In this document: positions 31,862 to 42,810 of the stretch, one piece after another
Layout of the letters: the number at the start of each line of letters is the position of its first letter
Numbering within the stretch: the first letter of the stretch is position 1
Source of the DNA: Agapetus fuscipes
Taxonomy: Eukaryota > Arthropoda > Insecta > Trichoptera > Glossosomatidae
NCBI GenBank assembly: GCA_951799405.1
Contig: OX637350.1
Location: forward strand, 4,325,852-4,389,851
DNA: 64,000 bases
Direction: 5' to 3'
The notes under the pieces: model-generated
What the model was told of the DNA's origin: nothing
The model's input: the letters and a program-made list of their open reading frames with translations, nothing else
Databases searched by the model: none
Translations under genes and position numbers: made by a program

Positions 31862-32101
31862 ATCTATAATCTAAGTTGCAAAGATATGTTACATTCAAGA
31901 TTCATATAAAATGCATTGCCATAAGCAGACACGTACGTATAAGTTTGCGCATGTGGTCTTACAACATAAAAACCCAATCACAAATGAACATAATCTCTGC
32001 CACTCTTGTCGACCTTTCCTGGAACAGGGGTGACGTTGGCAAAGTGAACCATTTTTTACAGTATGGGTGGTCAGCCTCAAACTAACTTATAAGTCAAGGA
32101 A
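31862..32101 (-). repeat. A repeat, full length
   Basis: AATCTATAATCTAAGTTGC tail to TTATAAGTCAAGGA. The GCATGTGG hairpin half is lost by a 15-base deletion. Confidence 0.82.
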
Positions 32102-32644
32102 TTTCACAATTCTAATCAGTTTTTCTGTCATAAAGTTGCAGTTCGAAACACATGGATCTAAATTTATGCAACAGTATTGGTTCACATATGAATCAACAAA
32201 AGGTTGATGACTCTCAAATTCGAAGGACCAAAAATCGGATGGTCAGTTTTCACATCAAATTAACAGCGATCCTTTTAACGATCGAGTGTCTTTAGTGATG
32301 GTGGAAGAGATAAAAAGTCATAAATTCAAATGAAATTTATTGAAGACATCCAGTGATGTGGAAGGAGTCAGCGTGTGGCGGTGCAACGCGGGAGAGCGAG
32401 GACCGAAATAAGTTTCGCATTAGGAGGAGCAGCAAAACGAATGCACGGTTCCTGCCAGACGTGATGCTAATTTGCACACCCGACGTCCAAGGCAGAAGTT
32501 TCGAATTTGTATTTCTGGTTAAGTCTTCTGTCAGTCACAAACCCTGAATGGAAATTTGAAATGTTGCTAAATTTATCTAGAGTGTCTCCATCATAAAAGA
32601 CTTTTATTCGAGCAACAAATTTCGTATTGTTAATATTATAAACT
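32102..32644. other. No recognisable feature
   Basis: Nothing recognised. Confidence 0.35.
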
Positions 32645-32833
32645 ATGCTTTGCCAATGTCACCCCTGTTTCAGGGAAGGTCGGCATGTGTTGCAGGGATT
32701 ATGTTCATTTGAGATTGGAGTTTTATATTGTAGGTCCACATGCGGCATGTGTGAGCGCGAAATTATGCGTGTCTGCTGGTGGGAATGCATTTAATATGAA
32801 TCTCAAATGATACATATCTTTGCAACTTAGATT
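32645..32833 (+). repeat. A repeat, 5'-truncated
   Basis: From TGCTTTGCCAATGTCACCCC to TTTGCAACTTAGATTTATAT. Both palindromic words intact. Confidence 0.82.
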
Positions 32834-32914
32834 TATATGGATTCGTTGGACGTGAGCCCTGGCACGCTGGTTGGTGTGTGTCGAGCAATCTGGTATAGTA
32901 TAGTATATTTGTTA

Positions 32915-33058
32915 GGGTTTGGTGGTTTACACAGTGAAAGTCTATTGTATTTATTAAAAAAATAACACAGTTTTAATTCACTTCACAATTTTATTTTCAT
33001 TTTTTGACTTGAATATTTTCGCCTCAAGAAGGCAGTCTCAGGAGCAGTGACTTTTGCA
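32915..33058 (-). mobile_element. Penelope-like terminus with decayed hammerhead motif
   Basis: Minus-strand copy of the terminus seen at 63660-63925: the words AACACAGTTTTAATTCACTT and TAGGGTTTGGTG are shared. At 33017-33041 the minus strand reads CTGAGAC, TGCC-loop-GGC, GAAAA, a degraded hammerhead-like core. Confidence 0.5.
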
Positions 33059-33524
33059 ACAAAAATAAAAATCAGTGTTAGGACACGGGGTACTTCGGTA
33101 AGTCTTACCGTGCCTATTTGAAGATAGGACAAAATAAAAAATGTCGGTTCCTGATCAGCTGCTGATACGCTGCGATGTTTCATCTCGTCCTACTTTCAAA
33201 TAGATACGGTGAGATCTATCGACGGTCGTCGAGACTTCCACCCCTGGAATCAATTTGCCAAATTTCTGTGGTAACATCACGAGTTCCCTGTCAATTTCAT
33301 TCAGTTTATCGATACGAACCGAGAGCAATTGATATCAATAATGTCACCAGGCACTGTCTGCTTTGCGACCACGCGAATCGATCTCGAACCGTTATTCTCA
33401 GAAACGTCAAACCAAATTGTTTTTGGTCTCTGAATGGCTCCACATCAAGTGCAATCGTCGTCTTGCAATCAAGAAGTTCTTGAAAATTGCAATACGTTCG
33501 CATGATTAATATTGAATTACTTTA
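33059..33524. other. No recognisable gene
   Basis: Overlapping ORFs on both strands (33175-33483 plus, 33306-33503 minus) have no recognisable domain. Less AT-rich than the surroundings. Confidence 0.35.
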
Positions 33525-33657
33525 TTAGGATGATTCATTTGGTGAGCCCTGTTTTTGTGAGAATCACACCTCAAGAGCCCTCTGCGAGCTTGGTCGTCAC
33601 TGAGGAAAGCGCCAATTCTCAAGCAAGACCCAGTTGCTGTAAGGTTGGACGGACCTC
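33525..33657 (-). mobile_element. B SINE 3' half
   Basis: Minus-strand ATTAGGATGATTCATTTGGT, CACACCTCAAGAGCCCTCTG, to TAAGGTTGGACGGACC. Head missing. Confidence 0.75.
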
Positions 33658-33784
33658 CAGTATAATATGATAACAATTATATGAGATAACAATAGTTATT
33701 TTTGCCACTGCCTAGTAATGATAGTCTTTGTAACACGAGTGCTATTTTGTGCCATGAGGCGCAGCCCAATGAGCACCACCAACC

Positions 33785-33990
33785 TGTAAAAAATGCTTCA
33801 CTTTGCCAATGTAACCCCCGTGTCAGGGAAGGTCGGCAAAAGTTGTAGGGTTTATGTTCATTTGAGGTTTGAATTTTATTTGTATGTACACATTCAGCAT
33901 TTGTAAGCGCGAACTACACGTGTTTGTTTGTAGGCATGCATTTGATATGAGCTTTAAATGTTAATATATCTTTGCAACTTAGATTATAGA
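33785..33990 (+). repeat. A repeat, 5'-truncated
   Basis: CTGTAAAAAATGCTTCACTT to GCAACTTAGATTATAGA. Subtype with CATTCAGCATTTG. Confidence 0.8.
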
Positions 33991-35147
33991 CCATTTTGTT
34001 TATTTCTACAGATTTCTATTGTTACTTTATGTTATTAGTATCAAAGGGTCTATTCGTCAATATGCTCATCCAAAGCATATTCTGTAGAAATGGAGGTAAA
34101 CTTGATGTAACGTTGAATGGACTAAAAATAAATTCTAAGCAGTGCCATGGGATGTTTTTCATAACACTAAACTATTTCTAAATCATCTCATTTGGTATTC
34201 AAATGATCAATAAGTAGTGCTGTCGCAAAGGTGCATCTCAACTGCATTAAAATTGTATGGAAACTAAACGAGCGCCTCTAACAAAGGTTTCAGTTTTAAA
34301 ACATTTTTGCTACGATTTAATGGTTGAGTTGAAACGTAGTATGAATATTTGCAGCAAGACGGACTCTCGAACAAAGACGGGGATATTGAATGACTGGTGC
34401 ATATATGCTACAAATATAATCAAATGCAGCAAAATAGGATATTTTTCTGAAATTCATAAAATACATACAAACCCTGAAAATATTTTTCTCATCATTTCAA
34501 TACATTTATTTGACTTTCATTTAAAATCCTAGATTGCCGTTTTTTATTCATATAACCTTTGTATGCCCATTGTCGAGACGTGGCTTAGAAGTGGACGGTC
34601 ATGTCACTTCAATTGGTGGGGATTCGCATGACAGTGGTGCAAATGCTGCAAAATTGTTACAAATAATCACAAAGGCTCCGTGCGAGGATATTTTCAAACA
34701 TTTTCAAAATATTGCCGTCTTCTTTGAGTTTGAGCACACGTTCATACATACTGTTATGTTTTTAAGGTCCGAAAAGTCAACAAATTAAAATACACAGGTC
34801 TTCTTTCAAATTATTTATTTACACGTGATTTATTTCTTACAAATTTATATTTATCTTTAACTCTTTTACTACACAAATTTATAGTTCACAGTTTATGTAT
34901 CGCCGACACTCGTCGATCAAAGCCGATAATGTAACTGCCCGGCTGTACTCGACTCTCAGCTTTATATTCTTTACAGACAGAACATTCTAGTGAGTAAATT
35001 CGCTAGCCCATTCCTGAACAGTCTACCAATTTCGAGAATCATTAATTTCTAGCAATACCTACGGTGTACACATATATTCACACATATAACATTCACACAT
35101 ATGTACACATATAACCCTACTTATGACATAATGCTAATAAAACTATA
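33991..35147. other. No recognisable gene
   Basis: Short ORFs only. At 34256 the dispersed word GGAAACTAAACGAGCGCCTC occurs. 34800-35050 has the look of an LTR or 3' UTR but no paired copy was found. Confidence 0.3.
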
Positions 35148-35290
35148 CTAGGGGCTCCGCCCCTGGCTGCTACGCAGCCCAACCCCTTCACATTAGGCAA
35201 TGTGTATATTGCACATAGTTTTGCATCTAGGGAATCAATCATTAGAAAACATGTAAAAAAAATGCAGTTTTTGTAAAAAAAAATTTTTTT
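35148..35290 (-). mobile_element. Helitron-like 3' end
   Basis: Inverted copy of 698-834: CTAG at 35148-35151, hairpins GGGGCTCCGCCCC and GGCTGCTACGCAGCC, and the shared TGTGTATATTGCAC segment. Confidence 0.45.
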
Positions 35291-35362
35291 AAGTCTTTTA
35301 ACAAAAGAAAGAAAACTAAAAGCAAATAAAAAAAAGAAACCGGTTTTCATTTGCTCCATTAT

Positions 35363-35545
35363 AGTCCTTGACTTATATGTTGGTATGAGGCTGACCACCC
35401 AAACTGTTAAAAAATGTTGCACTTTGCCAATGTCACCCAACAAAAGAAGAGCCTGTATGAAGAAGGTTATTACTCTGGAGGAAATTTAAGAAGTATTTAA
35501 GGACAGAAAGAAATGGCGGTTGATCTGTAATTTTGGCGGCTATCT
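35363..35545 (+). pseudogene. Chimera: A-repeat 5' head joined to LINE coding end
   Basis: 35363-35437 is the first 75 bases of an A repeat (AGTCCTTGACTTATATGTTG to GCCAATGTCACCC). At 35438 it changes to RTE-like C-terminal coding sequence in the same orientation (SLYEEGYYSGGN-type frame; in the LINE frame RACMKKVITLEE, KDRKKWRLICN). In a normal LINE the coding part comes before the A sequence, so the order here is reversed. Confidence 0.7.
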
Positions 35546-35547
35546 AT

Positions 35548-35795
35548 CTATAATCTATAATCTAAGCTGCAAAGATATGTTAACATTTAAGACTCATATT
35601 AAATGCATGCCCACAGACAGGCACATGTAGGTTTGCGCCTACACATTTTGCATGTGTGCATAAAAATAAACAAAACCTCACGTGAACATAAATCTTGCAA
35701 CTCCTGCCGCCGTTCCCTGAACCGGGGTGGCATTGGCAAAAGTGAACCGATTTTTACAGCACGGGGGGTCAGCCTCACACCAACAGTTAAGGAGC
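35548..35795 (-). repeat. A repeat, full length
   Basis: TATAATCTATAATCTAAGC tail to CAGTTAAGGAGC. GC-richer variant (GCACGGGGGGTCAGCCTC). Confidence 0.8.
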
Positions 35796-35849
35796 ACAAA
35801 AAAATATAAATGATTTACAAAAATTCTTAATTACTTATACACATAACAG

Positions 35850-36627
35850 ATCCAAATTAAAATAAAATTGGTTTTGTTTTTAGTTTCGATGTCCAGACAT
35901 ATTATTATTTGTTGATTTAAAAAATGTAATTTGTCGTGTATGTTCCTGGACTTATAGGTTGGTATGCGGCTGACCACCCATGCTGTAAAAATAGTTCACT
36001 TTGCCAATGTCATCCCTGTTTCAGGGAACGACGGCAAGAGCTGCAGGGCTTATGTTCATTTGAGATTGGGTTTTTATATTGTAGGTCCACATGCGGCATG
36101 TGTAAGCGCGAAATTATACATGTCTGCTTGTGGGAATGCATTTAATATAAATCTTAAATGACATATATCTTTGCAGCTTAGATTAAATTAGATTAGACCC
36201 CTGTTCCAGGGAAGGTTGGCAAAAGTTACAGGCAAAAGTTTGTTTGTGGGCATGCATCGTATATGAGCTTTGAATCTATATACATCCTTGCAACTTAGAT
36301 TATAGACCTCTGTGTCAGGGAAGGTCGGCAAAAGTTGTAGGGCTTATGTTCATTTGAGGTTTGGATTTTATTTGTAAGTACACATTCAGCATTTGTAAGC
36401 GCGAACTACACGTGCTTGTTTATGGGTATGCATCTGAGAGCTGTAAATGAATATATCCTTGCAACTTAGATTATATATTATAGATTATATTATAGTATCT
36501 GTAAACTCAACATAATATCTTAGATTGGGTTTTTTGGTCCATATGGGACATGTGTAAGTGTGAACTTATACGTGTCTGCTTGTGAGAATGTTGTAATATA
36601 TCTTTGCAACTAAGATTATAGATTTAA
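35850..36627 (+). repeat. Array of four A-repeat ends with LINE 3' UTR
   Basis: The first unit (35850-36195) has LINE 3' UTR sequence (AAAATGTAATTTGTCGTGTA) before a full A repeat ending TTAGATTAAATTAGATTAG. Three more 5'-truncated units follow in the same direction: about 36197-36304 (internally deleted), 36305-36480 and 36515-36627. Each begins straight after the tail of the previous one, at different points inside the family. Confidence 0.82.
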
Positions 36628-37210
36628 ATCCATTTTAATTTTTTTTGTTTGTTGTTTTTTTGATTTGTATCAAATAAATAAAAAATATCCTAAAAAAAAA
36701 AAACTTTCGAATTTTGCCGCTAGATGTCTATTTAGTTTTTTTCAATTTTGCATACATTTTCTTACATTTCAATACAAAACAAAAACAGGTTTAAAAAAAT
36801 GTGGCGGCTTTTTAAAAAATACTTTTTTCAGAAATTATAATTACCTACTTCTACTAAAAACTACTGTTTTACGAAAAAAAAAAATTTTTTTGTAAATATT
36901 GAAAGAAGTTATAGTGTATTCGAGTGTGTTTCTCAAACACATACATGAATGGTCCTGTTTTGCAGCATATATACAAAATTTTCTTTTCTATGTTTGCAAA
37001 TGTATTTCATCTGCTGTGACGGCATTAGTTTTGAAAATCGTAACTCAAAGCGAGTGACGACGAAAGACGACGATGAAGGGTAATATAATAAAGGATACTA
37101 CCTACCTGCTATAATAACTATGTATGTAATAACTACCTAATCTACCATTTACATTACAATACATATATACATCGGTTTGTTGGCTACCTAATTTTTCGTA
37201 CCTAGTGGCA
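36628..37210. other. AT-rich, no recognisable feature
   Basis: Poly-A and poly-T tracts; ORF 36665-36895 is low complexity. Confidence 0.4.
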
Positions 37211-37467
37211 TTTCGTCCCCCCAGTGCTTGTTTGGCTAACCATCATATTTTGATACAAAGATGACCTTTAAACGAAATTGTCTTAAGAATCATCACATTC
37301 TACACAATCTGAGCTTAGTAAAAAACGTAACATGCGATAATGTGAGTTGTTTTAAATATTTTTTAATTAAATTTACAGTCTTCATAAAGCACATTGGTTT
37401 AGTAAACATGCAAACATTGCTCATGTGAAATTACCTCTGTTGGACAAACAAGCACTAAACGGGCGAT
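37211..37467 (+). mobile_element. MITE-1, complete copy
   Basis: Left terminus TTTCGTCCCCCCAGTGCTTG and right terminus GACAAACAAGCACTAAACGG are inverted relatives. Interior ATTCTACACAATCTGAGC and AACATTGCTCATGTGAAATT as in other copies. Non-coding, about 257 bases. Confidence 0.72.
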
Positions 37468-37604
37468 TTATAGATCGATCAGTAATTTCTAAAGGTAAAC
37501 CAAAAGACCCGAGGTCGATTCCAGGCGGAGAACAAAAATATGACTGATTCTTTAAAATTTGCTCCTCGCTGGATTGATGTTTTCTACTCGGAGTCTTTCT
37601 ATCT

Positions 37605-37712
37605 ATTAAAAATCTAAGATGTACAGACATGTTTGCACATTTAATACATTTAATGCACGCTCACAAACAGATGCGTGTAAGTTAGCGCTTACACATGTGT
37701 ACTAACAAAATG
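37605..37712 (-). repeat. A repeat 3' fragment
   Basis: AAAAATCTAAGATGTACAGA to GTTAGCGCTTACACATGTG. Diverged. Confidence 0.6.
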
Positions 37713-38324
37713 CTCGGGGTACTTTGTAAGTAACAAAATAATATTATAATCCAGCCCGACAGACTTTGTTATGCTTCCCGCAGAGCGAAGCATCCTTCCG
37801 TTTGCTCTCCAGAATTATCCCAGACGACGCAACGTCCGCTGGGTGAACTCAAGCACATAATGTGCCTTGTATTATATACTAGCATCTATGTAATTCCGTG
37901 CAAAGTGCACCAGACGCTAGTGCTTCTAAACGACTTAAGTACGGAAAATCAATATTGCTGTCTACAGTGCTATGAAAGGAAATAACTCAAGACTGAAACT
38001 CACACCTCGAAAGCTCTCTGAAAGCTATTTCTACGCTGAAAATGGTCTACACAAATGAAATACTTGAGAAGTATGATAGGAAAACTCTAAAGACCGGTAT
38101 TTTCCCCGTCAGCATAGCGACTTTATACTGAATGAATAGGAAGAACTTATATTATTTAGATTTTGGGCAGTAACTTTGTGAAAGCACATTTTAATTAATT
38201 AAAATACTTTTTTAACTTTGTTACAATTCACTTGAGTTTTATTTTTTAAAAACTAACCCCACCAGTACTACAAATTAAATCCTTGCTTAATTTGGTAATT
38301 TTGTATTTTATGTTAGTTGATATT
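37713..38324. other. No confident feature
   Basis: 37988-38040 faintly resembles a B-SINE 3' end (CTCACACCTCGAAAGCTCTC). Otherwise unexplained. Confidence 0.3.
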
Positions 38325-38400
38325 TACACCTGAAGATGGGAGGTACTGCTTCTCCCGAAACTGGTCGTGTACAAAATAAAACTATGTGAATTAAAACAAA
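38325..38400 (+). ncRNA. Hammerhead-like core in a Penelope-like terminus
   Basis: CTGAAGA (38330-38336), stem GGGAG/CTCCC (38338-38342, 38352-38356), GAAA (38357-38360), then CTGGTCGTG. It is followed by GTGAATTAAAAC, the terminal word shared with 63665 and 32960 on the other strand. Core order and stem II are intact. Stem III would be very short, as is typical of the hammerheads reported in Penelope-like elements. Confidence 0.42.
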
Positions 38401-38449
38401 GCAATTTTTATTTTAATCTATTAAAACCACATTCTGCTAGCTTTTTCTC

Positions 38450-38612
38450 CCTCTTCAACTGAAAGTGGTTGGTGTGAGGCCGGCCCCCTTACCTGTAAAA
38501 ATAAATAGGTCCCGAAACGCCACATGCGACCCCTTCGGGGATAACGCAGGCAAGAAGTTACACTATACGTGCAGCTTAGTTGCGTTTGCGTTTTTTGCGT
38601 TTAAATGAACTT
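38450..38612 (+). mobile_element. C SINE, 5'-truncated
   Basis: CTTCAACTGAAAGTGGTTGG, CGACCCCTTCGGGGATAACG, TTACACTATACGTGCAGC and the tail TTAGTTGCGTTTGCG plus TTGCG units. It shows the TTGCGT-repeat 3' tail of the family best. Confidence 0.83.
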
Positions 38613-38699
38613 TCACAAAGTGACTGCTGATAATCTAGATAATAGGAAGAACTTATGTCAATTGTGTGGGTAGTTTTTTAAAGTCACATGTGCATACTT

Positions 38700-39060
38700 T
38701 GAAAATGCAGGGTGTATGAGATAAGAGTTAAGAATGAAGAGGTAATATTGTTAGACAAATGCAAATTGAAAGTGGATGTGAAAGTAAATGTACAAAATAA
38801 TTTAATGAGATGGTTTGGGCATGTAGAGAGAATAGATGATGAAAGACTTACAAAGTAATTATAAAGAGGGAGTGAGAAAGGAAAAAGAGGAAAAGTAAGC
38901 GATTGATAAAATTGCGAACGAATGGGATTTAGAGATTGAGTGTTAAAGAAGGAAATGTATGAAGTGATGAATGTGGTATGTAAATGAACTGAGAGAAGTC
39001 CATACATGGATAAGAAAAGTACTGATGATTGGAAATGGGTTATGTAAAATATATAAAAAC
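38700..39060 (+). pseudogene. RTE-like LINE C-terminus, decayed
   Basis: Codons read CKLKVDVKVNVQNNLMRWFG, HVERIDDERLTK, then a stop and GSEKGKRGK with lost bases in the RGRP motif. Alignable with residues about 690-735 of the 54623 protein. Several stops and frameshifts. Confidence 0.65.
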
Positions 39061-39319
39061 ATTCGACGTATTAAAAATAATATTTACGATCACTTGTCAA
39101 GTACATAATGGGTTTTTAAGTTTTGGGCTTTTCTTTGCTTTGGGCATTCACAGTAGATTTCATTTTTAGTGCGTTCACAAAGAAAACACTCTGGCGCGTT
39201 TGAAGCTCTTTACCGTCTTTGAAGAGCATCGTGTGGTTCGGCCCTAAAATACGTTTAACACTTCTGTTTAAAAATATATAATATATATTGTAGACATACT
39301 CTTGAATACCATAATTTCA
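39061..39319. other. No recognisable feature
   Basis: Nothing recognised. Confidence 0.35.
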
Positions 39320-39589
39320 TCACTCAACTTGAAAAACATCAACATTACGCTTAAGATCAACAAAATCATATGGAAACTGAACCAACGCCAACAGAGAAAG
39401 TTCTACTTTCCGTTCATATTTGGTAAAACGCTGTGGTTGCGTTACATACTCGGGATACAGATCATTTCTACAGATCATTTCAAAGAGTTTACGATTCACT
39501 TTCGAATTGATGACTTTACGAGCGCCCGGAATTTCTGATTTATTCGACCACAAGAGAGTCCTAAAAATAAACATGGCGTCTCGGACATG
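39320..39589 (-). CDS. Candidate unrecognised exon
   Basis: A minus-strand frame, open from a possible acceptor TTTATTTTCTGTAG|C (AG at 39591-39590), reads through M at 39574. It contains TLLWSNKSEIPGARKVINSK, KLFEMICRNDLYPEYVTQPQ and VELSLLALVQFPYDFVDLKR, then two stops. Composition is protein-like rather than repeat-like. No domain recognised. It could be the last coding exon of a host gene or of an element I do not know. An inserted GC-ended element lies just upstream. Confidence 0.3.
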   Translation of the reverse strand, partial: HVRDAMFIFRTLLWSNKSEIPGARKVINSKVNRKLFEMICRNDLYPEYVTQPQRFTKYERKVELSLLALVQFPYDFVDLKRNVDVFQVE

Positions 39590-39622
39590 CTACAGAAAAT
39601 AAACATTGTTCATTAGCAAACC

Positions 39623-40009
39623 TCGGGCCCGGATTAAGACCACTGGGGAGCCTAGTGCGGGGGGAGTCAGGGGGCCCCCAAAAACCCTATCCCCATTTTC
39701 CCGTGTCCACCAAAAAATACATTTTTTCGGAGACCTGCTCGGGGGGTCTATGACACTTGTTGGAGAGAACTTCGTCTTGTACATTTTGTAAGAAAAAATG
39801 TTCAAATATTTTTCGTTTGCCCCTTTTGATTTGGACCCCAAAAAATTAAAAGTTCACATTTTCTTTGTATACTTTCTAAACAATCTTTAGTGTTCCCCTT
39901 GGTCGTGAGTGTCTTAAAATCCAGGGCCCCCGAACAAATAAATGTCGAGAACTTTCATGATTTTTTTTTCAAAAACGTTTTGGGGGCCCCTAGGACGCAG
40001 GGGCCCTGG
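39623..40009 (-). mobile_element. GC-ended element, second copy
   Basis: Inverted relative of 29823-30534: GGGCCCGGATTAAGACCACT at the left and CCCCTAGGACGCAGGGGCCC at the right. Non-coding, shorter than the first copy. Confidence 0.65.
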
Positions 40010-40399
40010 TTTGGTTGCCCTAACCTCACTATACTGCAAACTCAGGCATGGTGTTTTAGTTTTCTCTTTTATTGACAACTAGCAGCATTTGGGCAAAACC
40101 ATACACTACGCCGTTTAGGTATCATGATTTTTCACAGATAAGGATGCCTCCCTTATCTGTGCCTTACGCAACAACGCGGCAGGAGTTTTCGATTATTTGA
40201 CATCTGATTAGCATTAGATTTTACAGAGACCATGCCGAGAATATTTCGAATGTTTTCTGAAAATTTTACGAAAATCTGTCGAGCGGTTAAAGAGTCAATA
40301 GGGAACACTTGTACACAAAAAAAAATGCACACGCAATGCAACACAACTTGCGTACACAAAAAAATACACACATAATTCATATGTATATGTATTAGAAGA
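40010..40399. other. Unexplained repeat-like sequence
   Basis: Contains an AAAATCTGTCGAGCGGTTAA phrase of the kind found in many arthropod non-autonomous elements. No ends found. Confidence 0.3.
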
Positions 40400-40815
40400 C
40401 TAGCAGTCCCGTGCCATTTGAACATGTTGAAACAATTTATTTCCACAGTTAAGGGGAGCAGCCATACGCAACACAGGGCCGAAAAAATGGTTTTAGTCGG
40501 AACGATATCAAACTTCATACGATATATATGCAAGGCTATTCCGGAAGTTTCTTGAAAATTTAGTTCAAATCTGTTGAGCCCTTAAATCAGGCGTAGAAAG
40601 AAATGACTTTTTCCAAAACTACATAAAATCGGAAAAAAGTGAAACATAATTATTATTGTAATCCGATCAACATAAAACTTCACAGGAACCATTTTAGGAG
40701 TATATAGCATATTTTCTGAGAGCTTTATAAAAATCAGTTGAGACGTTTTGGCTTACGTAGGAAACATACATACCTACCGAAATACATTCAATTTTACATA
40801 TTAGATAGATAGATA
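40400..40815 (-). mobile_element. Helitron-like non-autonomous element
   Basis: On the minus strand it ends GGCACGGGACTGCTAG (CTAG at 40400-40403), like GCACGGTCAGTCTGCTAG at 51071-51087. Its other end reads TCTATCTAATATGTAAAA. The interior repeats phrases of the type AAATCAGTTGAGACGTTTTG. Class by analogy only. Confidence 0.4.
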
Positions 40816-41097
40816 ATAACACCACGTATGGAATGCTTAATGTCATAGTCAGTTTATTAAATGAAACAATATTTTACTCACAGTCATACGAGTCGTAAAT
40901 AATCAAATACGGCGATCAAGGATTTTTCCGTAATTGAGATAAATATACGAAAATGATGAGGATATGATTTCCAGTGTTTCCATATATTTTTCTCACTCGA
41001 GATAAAATTGTAGATTGCCGCTTTTGATTCTACATGTGGCATATTGCACACCGGCTTGCACACTCGTTAAGCCAAATGTGCAAGGTATTTTCGGACA
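40816..41097. other. No recognisable feature
   Basis: Nothing recognised. Confidence 0.3.
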
Positions 41098-41531
41098 AGT
41101 TAGAACGGCACAGTGACCAAACGACACATGACATAACGACACATGACAGAACATCGCAATGACAGTACATCACAAGACAAAATACCACTATGACAAAACA
41201 TCACATGTACCTAAAACAGAGCACACCATAAACGGCCCTTGTCGGCTTTTGTCATAGTGATGTTTTATCATGTGATGTAGGTACTGTCATTGTGACGTTG
41301 TGCCATGAGTCGTTCTGGCATGTGCCGTTGTGTCATCTGTCGTTGTGTCATGTATAGTGATGTCATGTGTCGTTATGTCATGTGTCGTTCTGTCATGTGT
41401 CGTTGTATCATATGTCACTGTGTTATATGTCGTTCGGTCATGTGTCGTTGTATCATGTATCGTTCTGTCATGAATCGTTCTGTCATGTATCTGGTTTTGT
41501 CATGTGTGTTTTGTCACTGTGTCGTTCTACC
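41098..41531. mobile_element. Foldback element with minisatellite arms
   Basis: The left arm (41098-41212) is built of ACGACACATGACA-like units, the right arm (41245-41531) of the inverted TGTCATGTGTCGTT units, period about 15. Outer ends AGAACGGCACAGTGACCAAA and TTTTGTCACTGTGTCGTTCT are inverted partners. The right arm is longer (about 17 units). The cysteine-rich 108-codon ORF at 41305-41631 is only a translation of the repeat. Confidence 0.75.
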
Positions 41532-42129
41532 ATGGAACCGGTATTTTCATGTAATTTCCATCATAACTCGGTTCAGCGATCCTCCACCGCAGGATCTAGT
41601 GAGGAAAATTATTTACCTTTTACTTTATTAATCGTCTGTGCCGCAAGAAGACAAAACGCTTTTGTTGAATTTAATTAGCAACTGCGTTTTTACGCCCTTT
41701 TTACACCGCACGAACTTTGTCCGGTTTGTCTATGGCTCCCCGGACGAAAAACACCAGATGCAAGCTTTCATACTCTTTTAGACTTGCGATCTGAAGCGCT
41801 ATTCTGCTAAATTCCTTACCCTCTGGATGTCAATCCAAGTCGGAGCTTGCTAGCGCTTGTGAAAGAACTCCAAAGATAAAAAATCATAGTACACCTTATT
41901 TTTGGACATGGATCGCTATCTCGTCGCCTTAAGGTCCTAAAGAATTTGGCGGAAAAGCGCTTCTGGCATCGGATAGAAATAAAAAAACATCGACAAACTG
42001 GAAAAATTTCATTCGGTTCTTTGGAAAGGTTTTTTTTATGTATCCATACATTTAAAAAACAACTGCTGTCAGTGAAAACGACGCCATGTTAAAAATCGTT
42101 AGTTTACTAACTAAATTGCTTGGTCATGT
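41532..42129. other. No recognisable feature
   Basis: Nothing recognised. Confidence 0.35.
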
Positions 42130-42360
42130 GCCAGTCTGTTGGAGCTGCCGAAAAGACAGTCATGCACAGTCTTCGGGAACCGCTCTTTCCGTGTTGCCGG
42201 GCCAGCGGCATGGAATGCTCTCCCAGAGAGGCTGAGAGTCCAGGAAGATGAGACAGCCTTCAGGAAGATGCTCAAAGCATTCCTGTTTTCCCGCTAGAGC
42301 CCACATGCGCCTTTGTAGTGATGTAAATCACAAAAAGGCGCATATAAATCTAGTTAATTA
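42130..42360 (+). pseudogene. LINE C-terminus (same type as 13163)
   Basis: Frame reads RSFRVAGPAAWNALPERLRV, then FRKMLKAFLFSR and a stop, the C-terminal tail of a non-LTR reverse transcriptase lineage. The 3' part contains CGCCTTTTTGTG pairs as a hairpin (42309-42346). Confidence 0.6.
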
Positions 42361-42543
42361 TTAAATATTTATTACTAGCGAAACTCAGTGAGTTCAATGT
42401 TATGAAAATTTAACTACAATTTAATTTTTAGTTAACCTGAATATAATTGAAAATACAGGGCGGATGAGCTACGTATTTGCTATGTGTGTGAAAAACAGTA
42501 AATCGTTGTGTATAGTACTGCAACTTTCCATAGTATTGATTCT

Positions 42544-42810
42544 GAATCTAATCTAATCTAATCTAAGCTGCAAAGATATATATCATTTAAGATTTATACT
42601 AAATGCATTCCCACAAGCAGATATGTATAATTTCGCGCTAACACATGCCGCATGTGGACCTACAATATAAAAACCCAATCTCAAATGAACATAAGCCTTG
42701 CAACTCTTGCCGTCCTTCCCTGAAACAGGGGTGACATTGGCAAAGTGAACCAATTTTTATATTATGGGTGGTCAGCCGCATAACAACCTATAAGTCAAAG
42801 AACATACATG
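42544..42810 (-). repeat. A repeat as 3' end of the adjoining LINE
   Basis: From TAATCTAATCTAATCTAAG at 42546 to AAGTCAAAGAACATACATG. GCGGCTGACC/GCCGTCC subtype, nearly identical to those at 25385 and 59253. It continues without a break into LINE 3' UTR. Confidence 0.88.

Noticed and set aside
33170..33503. Possible host gene from overlapping ORFs on both strands
   Set aside because: Neither frame has a recognisable domain, splice sites or continuation; the other-strand overlap suggests chance.
34800..35100. LTR retrotransposon solo LTR
   Set aside because: No second copy in the window, no TG..CA ends and no target duplication found.
41305..41631. Cysteine-rich 108-codon ORF that looks like a toxin or metallothionein
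   Set aside because: It is the translation of a 15-bp repeat (TGTCATGTGTCGTT) in a foldback arm; every frame of such a repeat is open.
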